Of a stretch of DNA of 64,000 bases, positions 1 through 10,920 are shown in pieces. Source of the DNA: Nannochloropsis salina CCMP1776. Its lineage: Eukaryota > Sar > Eustigmatophyceae > Eustigmatales > Monodopsidaceae. Numbering within the stretch: the stretch's first letter is position 1; the number at the start of each line of letters is the position of its first letter. The notes below the pieces were generated by a model, which saw only the letters and a list, made by a program, of their open reading frames with translations, was not told the DNA's origin and made no database searches. The DNA lies in assembly GCA_004565275.1 (NCBI GenBank), contig SDOX01000016.1, forward strand, positions 487,989 to 551,988, in the 5' to 3' direction. A program made the translations under genes and the position numbers.

Positions 1-213
1 CCATTATTTGCATTTTCGCGAGCATTTTTCAGCCTAGATCTTTGGTCTTTTAATTCTTACATTGTCCTAACAATAATATGCAAACAAAAAGACCCACGGG
101 CGGGAGAGCGATTCATGCATCGAGTCACCACGGCCTCGAGTACAAAGGCCTAGACCCATCTGATGTGTCAGCTCATACACGTATCGTCATCCTCCCGTTG
201 TGGATGTTTTCAT
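1..213. other. Left edge, no gene seen
   Basis: AT-rich sequence beyond the 3' end of the GH8 gene. The only open frame here, on the plus strand, overlaps that gene in antisense and resembles nothing I know. It probably holds the 3' UTR and polyadenylation region of the GH8 transcript. Confidence 0.5.
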
Positions 214-2824
214 TCAATACAGACTCCGGTAGCGGCCTGAAACCTGCAGCAAAGAGAGGAAGACAAGCATGCCGTTATAGTACCGCCACTGGTTCCTGGG
301 GATAGCCGCGTTCCATAATTCCGCCACAAAGGCCGAGGCCACGTTCCTATCCGTTGCCGCCAGAGAGGCGACAGCATTCACGGCCACCAGACCTACGGAG
401 TGGCTCTTCAAGAGGGCCGTTCCGTTGAGGGCGTAGGTGGAGGGGTAGTCCTGGATGCCCTGCCGGATCAGAAATGCCTGCAAAGTGTCGGCCTCGCGTT
501 GCTGCCAGGCGTCGCGCCGCCACCAGGACCAGTCAACAGCCACATTGGCCACCACCCTCCAGGCATCCCACTGGAAATTAGAGTGTCCCGCCAAGTCCTT
601 GACACCGACGCCCTCGTAGTCCGTGTAGTCGGCCGAAAGGCCTGTGTGTTGGTCTACGGCCTTATGGAGCAGTCGCCGAGAGCGCTCAGCCGCCTGCAAA
701 TAGAAGGAAGCCAGCTGGTACTGGCCGCGATCATTAAGAAATCTCGCCCAGACCTCGTAAAAGTGCGGAAGGTGGTAGGAGGGGTTCGTGATGACGGGTC
801 GCACGGGGTTGAGCGTGACCTCGCCGTGCTTGGTGAACATGCCTCGCCTCGGGTCCCCCATGCCCAGGAGAAGCGCCACCGCCTCCTTCTCGTAGTCGTA
901 CCGGCCCTGCGACATCCACCGGTTGTTCGCGAAAATGAGGGCCGTCGCGATCCACTCCTCGGCGTCCGGGGCGGGCGTCCCGTCGAGCTTCCGGCCCGCC
1001 AAGGAGCACTTCCACGCAAAGAAGCCCTTGTACCGCCCTGTCACGTGGCGCATGTAGCGCGAGGCCCAGGACCAGAGGGCGTCGAAAGTCTCTCTCCTGT
1101 CGTACTGCACCGCCACCATCATACCGTAGGACATGGCCTCGCTCGTCACCCACCCGCTCTCCGTATTGAGCACGTAGCCGAGCTTGTCGCCCTCGGGCGT
1201 CTCACCCACCGGGACGTAGATGGCCTCCGTGCTCACATTGCCTTCGAAAAGAAAGCGCCAGGTATCCTGTAGCTTTTTCTCCACCTCTGCGTCCGACTTG
1301 TGCAGCATTTCGGCGAATAGGTTCCGGTAGAGACCGCCCTCGGCCGCGCCCAGCATGGGCCCTGTGGAGGGGGGGGAAGTATTTTCTTGAACGAGTGGGG
1401 GGGGCTCTGTTCAACGCGCCGTGGCAAGGGAAAACAGAAATCAGCCCCATTTGGGGGTAAGAGGAAAGGCCAAAAAGATGCGATAAGAAAGAGGGGTGAG
1501 ATCTACTTGAAAGGCAGGCCCCGGCCCGAGAGAGGGGCCGAGGAGGATCAGCCTTACCTATGTGACCCTCGGGAGGACTGAATGTCAATGGTTCGCCCCT
1601 CACGTTCTTCTGCTTATTCAGTCGAATGGGCAAATGCACGGCTGCCAGGATGACGCAGAGAGCGAGGCCGGCCAGGAGGATGACGGAGGAGAGGACGCGC
1701 ACGGGGTAGGACCTGAGAATGCGGTGGGAGCAGTGGAACAGGCTGGCAGCACCAGAGGGGGACAACGCCATGAGTGGACTAGCTGGCTTCATTTCTCAGC
1801 CCCCCTTTTCGACGCGCTCTCCCAAAGAGCTATTCCTCCCATTGTACCTGAGGGCGGGCATGACCAGGTAGTAGCCGAAGGTCACCAGCGCGTTCACTGC
1901 AGAACCCTCCTCGTCCTCCTCCTCTCCTCCTTCCAAATCCTCCTTGAAGTGACCCACATCGTTGAAGGAGGGCAAGTGACTGCGCGACTCTCCCGATCCG
2001 ATGCCTATCATCACCTGTGACCCGTCGCCCCTCATCAGTCTCTTCGTCCCTCCCACGGACACCGCGTGCCACGCCCCGCTCCTCTCATCCACCCTCGTCC
2101 CGCTCCCCTCCCACGCTCTTCCACGCATGCGGTCGGCCTGATGTGCTGCTGCGATGGCTGCGTTGGATGGCTTCGATGGAGTGTCCCCAAGGCGCCCGGG
2201 CACCGACCCGGACCGCTGTACGGGGGCAAAGCCCTCGCTGGACGGCACTTGCAGGTGCTCCAGACGCTGCTGAGAATTCGGGCCGATAGCATCGGCGCGG
2301 AGAAGGCTCTTGGCCTGAGGAGAGCGGGCTCGGAGGGTAGAGGAGCGGCTGGCCGGCCGAGGCACGGTCGGTGAGCCTCGCGAGGAAGGGCGTGGTGACC
2401 CCCCCATGCTCGCTAAGCTGCCGCCGCTCGATTCGGCCTTCATGCTGTTGCGCGAATTCTTGGGATGTATTTTTTGAAGTGATCTGCGGCTTCCGCTGAG
2501 CAGCTGCTGGCTTCCTTCCTCGTGGCTGAAGCGATTGAAAAGAAATGAGAAGGGAGACCCCGACGGTCGCCGGTGGCTATTCCTTCCTTGCTCGTCGTCC
2601 AGGCCCTCGGGATCCTCACCAATACCATCCTCACTGCCAATGCTTTCCATTTCAGGACTTTCATTAAAACGGACAGCGTTTACGATGGACCGCGTCTCTT
2701 CGTCCTCCTCCCACACATATTGGTCATAGCCATCGTCCCCCACATGCTGCGAAGGTGGAGGCGGGGACCCCTGTGGCTGCTGCGACGATGACGATCTCCA
2801 AAACATGCCGCTTTGGCAGGACAA
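214..2824 (-). CDS. Membrane-anchored GH8 glycoside hydrolase (exo-oligoxylanase/endoglucanase-like)
   Basis: Glycoside hydrolase family 8; these enzymes cut beta-1,4-glucans or xylans. My model joins three exons (2824-1848, 1712-1558, 1361-214) into 759 residues. Residues 1-325 are Ser/Arg/Pro-rich, low complexity and probably cytosolic. One hydrophobic segment follows at about 333-352, which makes a type II membrane protein, then the GH8 domain from about 378. Visible family motifs are SEAMSYGM with the likely acid Glu near 452, PAPDAEEW with Asp near 510, and FQWDAWRV with the likely base Asp near 643. The PAPD-EE and DAWRV forms look most like bacterial reducing-end xylose-releasing exo-oligoxylanases. 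The second intron is clear (GTAAGG donor, pyrimidine-rich acceptor). The first (135 nt) is inferred: it is in phase and removes the single TGA that separates the N-terminal ORF from the anchor ORF. Alternatively these are two genes, 1796-2824 and 214-1792. A bacterial origin of the catalytic domain is likely but not shown. The natural substrate is unknown; a role in cell-wall glucan turnover is a guess. Confidence 0.72.
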
Positions 2825-4138
2825 ATAATGTTGTCACGCCTCTTCGAATGACCAACGTCGTCACTCGCTGGAGCCTATGGGTTGCATGTGGTAGTGGTGG
2901 GCGAGGAGCGAGGGGCCCAGAGGGATCGTGAGGTGCAGAGCCAATATAGTTGCCATTATCACACGATCGTGACAAGAACACATGTCAACCGTGTCCAACT
3001 CCCCGCGGCATTTATACTGGATTGCGGAATGCCATCACAAATAAACACTTTGAATTTGAGGACTGATCGCCTCTTCCGTTGTGTGTGCTTCAACCGCGTG
3101 ATGGGTGTTGGTATGGCATCACCACTTGGCAACCGACGAGAAAAATGGCGAGAATTCAGTAACACACACTTGGTCCCCTCCTTCCGAATCGACGAATATA
3201 GTTGGTGAACCAGTAAGGTTTGAACGTGTGTGTTGTCCAGAGGTTTGAATCCGTGGTCAAAGGCATTAAAAGCTGGGGTCTTTGGGCAGGTTGAATTTGA
3301 GGCTAGGAGAGGCTTTGACATGACTTTCAACGTCCACTCCTTTACTTTAGGCGGGGTACCCTTCAAAAGCTTTCGATACACGCGCAACTTCTTTCTGCTT
3401 CGTGTTCTCCTAAAATGTATTTCGCTGAACTCATCCACGTACATGACCGGGTTTACCGACCAGTCGGTGGCTTCTCCTGACAATCAATTTCAAGTTCTTT
3501 ATCATACGCTCCGCTTCAACTCACGTTCCGATCCACCCGCACGGAACCAGGTCAACACGGGTTTCTGTGTCTCTAGTCATATGATATCAAGCTGGCATCT
3601 TTTTGTTTCTGCTCTCAGAGAGTAAAGCGTGGAGCCCTTGTCCATATAAACCAGGTTTTCTTGATGATCTTTCCTTTTAGCTCTTCGCTCATTCCTACCC
3701 ACGCATACCTTCTGCACAATTATCCCTTCAAAGCCACATCATAACAGGGCTACCACGACCTCAGTCTACCAGACTAAATTCCGATTTTTTTTCCGGGATC
3801 AACCGTGCCCTCACAACCGTAGCACCGGTGCATCCGTGCAATTAGGGCAACAACTTTCGAACCTGGCTTTGTTTACTGCTTGATTGTTTCATTCGGAAGC
3901 AAGTGTGAAAATATAATCAATGCATTTGGGTACGGGCTAGATGCGTGATACCTTACCAGAAGCTTCTGCAATCTCAAAGGCCGGTGAATCTAACAAAATG
4001 ATCGCCACATGGGAATCAGAGGCTATCACCCTATCCCTTGCGCAAGCATAACGAATTAAATGTTTAACGAAGAGACAAAAGTTATTTCTTCTGGACGGTA
4101 TGTTATGAATGTTTGCGTTACATGTAAAGCCACTCATC
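2825..4138. other. 1.3 kb without a convincing gene
   Basis: Two ORFs overlap on opposite strands: 3483-2959 minus (174 codons) and 3230-3625 plus (131 codons). Neither shows a recognisable domain, transmembrane segment or repeat, and base composition is more AT-rich than in neighbouring genes. The minus ORF is Arg/Lys/Thr-rich and could be a lineage-specific gene. The segment must also hold the promoter of the GH8 gene (start 2824) and the 3' end of BUB3 (stop 4139). Confidence 0.35.
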
Positions 4139-5740
4139 TCATCCCCCTGTTTTTACTTTTCGTTTAACTTCCCCCTCCAAGGGGCATCGTAAATATACGG
4201 CATCGGGCGGGTGCTCTTTTTCGCCCTCCTCATAGGTGTAAGAAGCAGCTATTGCCATGAGGGAGCCGTCAAAATTGTAGGAGAGGGCCGCGATGCTAGT
4301 CTTGTAGGGACCCAAGTGCGCCAGCCTTTTTTTGTTTTGTCCATCCCAGGTATAGACCATGGCGTCGCATCCCCCCGTGGCGAACGTGCCGTGCGTGGGA
4401 TGGAAGGCGACGGCGTTGACCGGGTAGACGAGGTCGTCTTGCCGGTGGCACTTGAACGCGTACCTCTGAGCCTGCACCTCGGCTGAAAGGTCGAAATACT
4501 CGACCGCCACGCGGCCTTCGACCGAGGCCAGCACGTATCCTGTGGGGCCCGACGGGGGGTGAGAGAACATGCTGCCCATGAGCGACGGGACTGCTCGCAG
4601 CCTCGAGTGGATTGGAGCTAGCATACGGTCACATAGGAGGCGATTCGGAGTAGAGGAGCTTACCGCTGTGGTCCGGGGCGATACGAATGCAACGAGTCTG
4701 ATGCTTTAGGGAGGACTCGCGACGGTCGTCCGGCGCGCTAAGTTTTCTGGGTGTTTGAAAAGGTAGAGCATGCGTGAGGCGCGCGAGTTCTGTGGGAGGC
4801 CCCCGAATCCTGCAGGTGGCGACACGCACAAGAAGAGACCCGCTCAATGCTCAGGCACCCACACGATCATTGCCATGGACACTCTTGCCCCCCAAACCCC
4901 GCGCTCTGCCCTCTACCCTCACCTGACGTCGTAGATGAGCACGGACCGATCCGAGGTCCCCACCACTAGCCGCTGGCCTGACACCGCCAGCGTGAACACC
5001 TTCTCCGACGGCGGCAGACTCTGCGCCCTTCCTTGGCTGCGCGGGTCCCTGCGTACGTGGTGGATGGGTGTCAGAAAGGAGCGGGAGAGCGTGCGCGCGC
5101 ATTGTCCGAGGGAGACTCTATGGCAACGGCTGAGGGTACGACTCCACTGGCCATCTCCGTCCAATTTCCAAGTCCTTCTCTCGTTTCTCTTATCCATTTC
5201 CTTCCCGCCTCTCACCAAATGTGCACATGGCCATCCCATCCGCCGGTTACCAAAGCCCCCAGCTCCCTCGAGAATTCCATGCAGCTCACTTCCCGGGCAT
5301 GGCTGCCGATATTCAGGCCAGGGTCCTCTGGCTGGTTCAAATAAATCCTACGTCACAATTCGTATGACGGCAAATTAATCCAAAGGATAGCGGTATGCGC
5401 GTACTCTGAATAGATAAAGATTGGGGACAGACAAGATAGAACGGGCTTGGCCTCGATCTCCGAGCCTCCTCCCTCTCTTGCGAAGTCACGGAACTTACTT
5501 GCGAACAGCCCTGTCCAGTCCGCCCGAAAATCCTGTGTGATCGTCCTGCACTGTGCAATCCAGGACGGCAGCATGATTCTGCCAGACGCCCTTTGCTACA
5601 TTTGATGATGTATCGTACAAACGTGCGGTCTTGTCCCAGGACGAGACCAACAACAGGTTGGAGCTGCTGGGGGAAAATGCGAGCGAGGAAATGCCATCTT
5701 GCGGAGGGTTGTCAAGTAGTCGCTCACTGCCCGGTTCCAT
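4139..5740 (-). CDS. BUB3: Mitotic checkpoint WD40 protein BUB3
   Basis: Seven-bladed WD40 propeller that brings BUB1 and MAD3/BUBR1 to phosphorylated kinetochores in the spindle assembly checkpoint. Five exons (5740-5499, 5347-5216, 5048-4923, 4746-4664, 4539-4139) join in consistent phase into 327 residues, the usual length of the family. Matches to BUB3 run end to end: an N-terminal [13 protein letters not shown] block, [13 protein letters not shown] in blade 1, [20 protein letters not shown], then [11 protein letters not shown] and [19 protein letters not shown] near the end. The EGRVAVEY block separates BUB3 from the related RAE1. All introns have GT-AG ends and strong donors (GTAAGT, GTGAGA, GTGAGG, GTAAGC). 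The start is the first ATG of exon 1, directly before the conserved N-terminus. Confidence 0.93.
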
Positions 5741-6378
5741 GGCGCAAGATATTAGAATCCTGATATGAAACGCCGGGGATCAGCGCAATCGATGACCGGA
5801 CTGGGGCGGCAGAGCCGTCCGGCACTCTCTGTGCAGGAAGCTACTAGCAGTAGGGGGGGGAAGTAGGGAGGCCGTCGGCCGGAATGATGTGGAAAACTAT
5901 ACACATTAATCGACCATGTCGGCAGTTTTGTTGTACAATCTGACAAAGGTGGCATGAAGTCAGGCAAATCAGTGACCCCGTGAGCCAGAGCGCCTCATGG
6001 CTGTGGCACGCCTCGCCTCGACCAAGTCGAAGGGAAGGAGGGGGCTCTGACGGCTAGTCATCGCCAGCCGAAAAGCCTCTGGAGCTTCGGAAACAGTGGC
6101 TTTCAGCACACGGATCCACGCTAGCAGGATCGTACGGCTGTGTTTATCTCCCAACAATTCGTCTAGCGCATTCTGCAAGGTGGCGGGGTGTCAAATGCGG
6201 GATGGATGGCCGCAAGGCCCTCCCTCTCTCGGGTGGGCCCAGGTGCTAACTGCGACGCCATACTTTTCCTCACAACAGGGCCTACGCCGGGGAATCTGGC
6301 TGCCTATTAGATCAGCCGGTAGAGGAGTGAGGAGGCACGCTGAGAATTCCCAGTCCCAGGCAAGGTCCCGGCTCAAAA
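5741..6378. other. Divergent promoter region between BUB3 and UBC13; possible minus-strand exon
   Basis: Upstream region shared by two divergent genes. It contains a minus-strand open stretch at about 6175-5969 that begins at a good splice acceptor (CCTTGCAG) and encodes about 69 residues, including the helical piece LDELLGDKHSRT. No upstream exon could be joined to it in phase, and I recognise no family. It may be a terminal exon of a small gene or a chance ORF. Confidence 0.3.
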
Positions 6379-7723
<1,345 letters not shown>

Positions 7724-9217
7724 CTACTCCCCTCCCTCCCCCGGCGCCTGGCCGCCCTCCCCCCCCTGACCGTCCCTGCGCCCCCGCACGGCGCTCTTCT
7801 CGCTCAGGTATTCCACCGTTCCCGACACCTCCCTCCGCTCGTACTGGAGAAAGTCGTCCACTGCCTGGCGTAGTCCGGGGTGCACAAGGTGGTGCATGGA
7901 GTGCACGTGAACGGGCTCAAACCCCCGCATGAATTTGAAGTCGGAGTTACCCGCTCCTGGCTCCATGGCGGCCAGCCCGGCCTCGATGCAGTACTCGATC
8001 GACTTGTAGTAGCAGGTTTCGAAATGCAGATTTTTGATGTCCTCTGGTGCTACACAGCCCCAATAGCGACCGTAGAAGCGCTTATCGTTGCTGATGACGT
8101 TGAAGGTCCCGGCCACGACCTCGCCGCCCGCGTCCCTGGCGAGCACCAGGCAGAGGGGCTCCCGGAACTTGCCTTTGAGGAGGCGAAAGAAGGCCTCGTT
8201 CAGGTACTGCCTGCCGTAGAAAAGCTTGTCGATGGTGCTCACGTAGAGCTTGAAGATCAGGTCTGAGTCGAAGTAAGAGTCCGGGATGTCGCGGCCGCGG
8301 AGCACCTGCAGGGTCAGGCCGGCGTCCTCGTAGATGCTGCGCCGCTCCTTCTTGATCTTGATGCGGCGCTTGCTCCGGAAGGCACTCAGGTACTCATCAA
8401 AGCTACTATAGGGCAGCCCGTCCTTGTCTTTGTTCCTGTTCACCCAGTGGAACTGCATGGAGGTCCGGTGCAGGTAGGGGGGCTGGGCCTCCTGCAAGGC
8501 TCCGATCTCCTCCTCCTCGCAGAAGTTGACGTGCACGGAGGAGAAGCCGTTGTTCTTCGCCAGGTCCTGAAGGAAGCCGCCCACCATCCTGCGAATCTCT
8601 CGCTGCATGGGTCGCGACAGGCCTCTCTTGAGCAGGAGGCGGGCGCCGGACGCGGGCGTGAACGGGACGGCCACCAGGACCTTGGGGTAGTAGTCCAGGC
8701 CCGAGCGGTAGGCCGCGCTCGCCCACTCGTTGTCAAATATAAACTCGCCCATGCTGTGAGTCTTGATGTATACAGGCGCGGCCGCCACCAGCTCGCCCGG
8801 ATCGTCGGACTCGGCAACCTCCCCGCCCCGGCCTGTGACCATGCGGATGGTCAGGTGGCAGGGGTTCCATCCCGTGGCCGGCACTGCGCATCCTGAGGCC
8901 TCCAGGCAATCAAACCACTCGTGCTGCAAGAATGGGGAGTCCTCAAAGCGCAACAAAGAGTTCCACTCCTCTGCCTGAATCTGGGATATGTTTGTGTGCG
9001 TCTTCACTGTCAAAAAATACTGGGTTTCGCGTTCCATCGTAGCCGCCTCCTTTTCGCTGCTGCCGCCAGTGCTAGTGCCCATCACAGAAAAGGAATCGCG
9101 CCTCCTCGACAGCATCGAGGAATGAGGGGCAAAAGAAAGATGCCGCTGGTGGACAGCCTGAATGTGGGGGCAGACTTGCCAGAAGAAAGCATGCAGGTTG
9201 ATGACCTGAGGCGGCAA
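7724..9217 (-). CDS. FemAB-like/COG3146 GNAT-fold N-acyltransferase
   Basis: Single-exon gene of 497 codons. It matches the FemAB_like family (PF04339, COG3146), predicted acyltransferases first noted as peptidoglycan-related in bacteria and also found in some algae and plants. Signature regions are SPFLQHEWFDCLEASG with ATGWNPCHL near the start of the domain (about 90-125), FDEYLSAFRSKRRIKIKKER near 265-285, and NLHFETCYYKSIEYCIEAGL followed by KFMRGFEPVHVHSMHHL near the C-terminus. The first ~75 residues lack the domain and are basic and Ser-rich, so they may be an organelle presequence; a shorter start at the internal Met before the domain is possible. The substrate in eukaryotes is not established. 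The extreme C-terminus is Gly/Glu/Gln-rich. The gene is divergent from SF3B4. Confidence 0.8.
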   Translation of the reverse strand: MPPQVINLHAFFWQVCPHIQAVHQRHLSFAPHSSMLSRRRDSFSVMGTSTGGSSEKEAATMERETQYFLTVKTHTNISQIQAEEWNSLLRFEDSPFLQHEWFDCLEASGCAVPATGWNPCHLTIRMVTGRGGEVAESDDPGELVAAAPVYIKTHSMGEFIFDNEWASAAYRSGLDYYPKVLVAVPFTPASGARLLLKRGLSRPMQREIRRMVGGFLQDLAKNNGFSSVHVNFCEEEEIGALQEAQPPYLHRTSMQFHWVNRNKDKDGLPYSSFDEYLSAFRSKRRIKIKKERRSIYEDAGLTLQVLRGRDIPDSYFDSDLIFKLYVSTIDKLFYGRQYLNEAFFRLLKGKFREPLCLVLARDAGGEVVAGTFNVISNDKRFYGRYWGCVAPEDIKNLHFETCYYKSIEYCIEAGLAAMEPGAGNSDFKFMRGFEPVHVHSMHHLVHPGLRQAVDDFLQYERREVSGTVEYLSEKSAVRGRRDGQGGEGGQAPGEGGE

Positions 9218-9688
9218 GGGAAGGATATTGGTGGGATTAGGAAATAATCTTGCTTAAATTGTAGTAGGTCATCGTGGTGGCTTTTGACGGTTCTACCGGG
9301 AAAACGGAAGATGTCTAATTACTTGACTTTTATGTGGTTTCTCGACAAATTTGTCATCGGATAAATCGAGCACCACAATGGATCTAACATGGAACAAAAG
9401 TGGAAGAGCAGAGAAATAGGCCCTTGAAAAAGCTATGACTCACCTGCAAGACTCCCAATGTGGTGAGCAAGCATCTTGACCACGGCATCACTGCCTGTTT
9501 CTGAATGTAGGGAAGCAGGAAGTGGGATGGAGAGACTGCTGACTCGGTGCGTGCGATAGTGCTGGGCGACAAGCAGCGAGGGGACTCTGAGGGGAGAGTC
9601 TGAGCAGCGAGACCTCTTGTCCTCCAGGCCATGCACACCACAGCTAACGAGGCCATACCCGCCATCACACCACACACACCATCCAGGG
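9218..9688. other. Divergent promoter region, FemAB-like gene and SF3B4
   Basis: About 470 nt separating two divergent start codons. The minus-strand open frames of 80-97 codons have no recognisable content. It is presumed to carry both promoters and the SF3B4 5' UTR. Confidence 0.45.
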
Positions 9689-10904
9689 ATGGCTTCTGGT
9701 GCGATAGAACAGCGGAATCAGGATGCCACGGTGTATTGCGGCGGTCTGGACGAGAAAGTGACGGAGGATTTGCTCTGGGAACTGATGCAGAATGTAGGGC
9801 CCGTGGTACACGTACATATGCCCCGAGACAAGGTAACGGGCATGCACCAGTGCTTCGGCTTCGTTGAGTTCCGCTCCGAAGAGGACGCCGACTACGCCGT
9901 GAAGATCATGAACATGGTGCGCATGTACGGGAAGCCTCTGCGGGTGAATAAGGCCTCTCAGGACAGGAAGACGGTGGACGTGGGGGCCAACCTCTTCATT
10001 GGAAATTTGGCGGCCGAGGTGGACGAGAAGGATCTCTACGACACATTTTCAGCTTTTGGAGGTATCACGCAGCCACCTAAAGTGATGTTTGATCCCGACA
10101 CAGGGCACACGAAGGGTTTCGGCTTCGTCTCCTTTGACAGCTTCGAGGCGGCGGACTACGCGATCGAGTGCATGAACGGAGCTTATTTGGGCGGACGCCC
10201 AATCTGCGTACAGTACGCCTACAAGAAGGACAGTAAGGGCGAGCGGCACGGCTCCCAAGCAGAGCGCCTGCTCGCAGCCTCCAACCAGCAGGCAGTCCGC
10301 TTCAAGGCCCACACCCTCTTCGCCACTGGGCCCGGGCAGATCGGAACGGGCATGGGCGCCCCCCCTCCGCCTCCCTCCAACACAGGGGCGGGTCAACCTC
10401 AGCACCAGCAACAGCAGTATTTTCCCCCGCCCCCTCCATTCGGGATGCAGGGCAGCATTCCCCCGCCTCCCCCTCCGCCTCCCCCCGGCTACGGTCACCA
10501 TCAGCAATACTACGCACCGCCCCCACCTCCGCCGCCTCCGCCCGCCATGGGCATGTACCAATCCCAGCAATATGGCAATGCTGGCCCCCTCCTCCCCTCC
10601 ACCGCCGCCCCACTTCTCAAGCCATCAACAGTTTCCTCCTCCTCCTCCTCCTCCTCCACCACCTCCTCAGGGCCGACACGCGCATTTCCAAGCCCCTCCG
10701 CCGCCCCTCCGCCCCCCCTCCGCCCCCCCCTCCAGGAAGCCGAAGCCAGTGATTTATGTGGGGTGGGGGAGAGCTGTTCCTGGCATGGCAGAGACCGTGG
10801 CCGTAAAGAAAAAACAGAGGGTCACTGGCCTCCGAATCCTGTCTTTAGCGTCTTCTCTCCTTCTTTGCCATGCTTTTTTTACACCTCCCCCCTCTCCTCC
10901 CTAA
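9689..10904 (+). CDS. SF3B4: Splicing factor 3B subunit 4 (SAP49), C-terminal frame uncertain
   Basis: U2 snRNP SF3b subunit that contacts pre-mRNA near the branch site. The start is the ATG of the conserved [22 protein letters not shown]-terminus; the longer open frame starting at 9617 adds only leader sequence. Two RRMs are complete: RRM1 at about 13-91 (YCGGL, CFGFVEF) and RRM2 at about 100-179 (LFIGNL, GFGFVSF), followed by [21 protein letters not shown]. Then comes the Pro/Gly/Gln-rich tail typical of the family. That tail stays proline-rich only if reading moves by one base at about 10,560-10,680. The first frame becomes Ser-rich and runs to 11290, deep into Misato in antisense, whereas the next frame carries long proline runs and stops at 10904, just short of Misato's stop. 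I therefore end the gene at 10904. An indel in the C-rich tract (real or from assembly) or an unseen intron would explain the change. Confidence 0.82.
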
Positions 10905-10920
10905 GGACCCCTTCTCCCCC

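Noticed and set aside
400-1272. 290-codon plus-strand ORF
   Set aside because: It lies wholly antisense to the GH8 catalytic exon, has no domain, and reflects the high GC of that exon.
3225-3265. T-arm-like sequence (ggtttgaatcc) suggesting a tRNA
   Set aside because: The flanking bases do not pair into a T stem, and no acceptor or anticodon arm can be formed.
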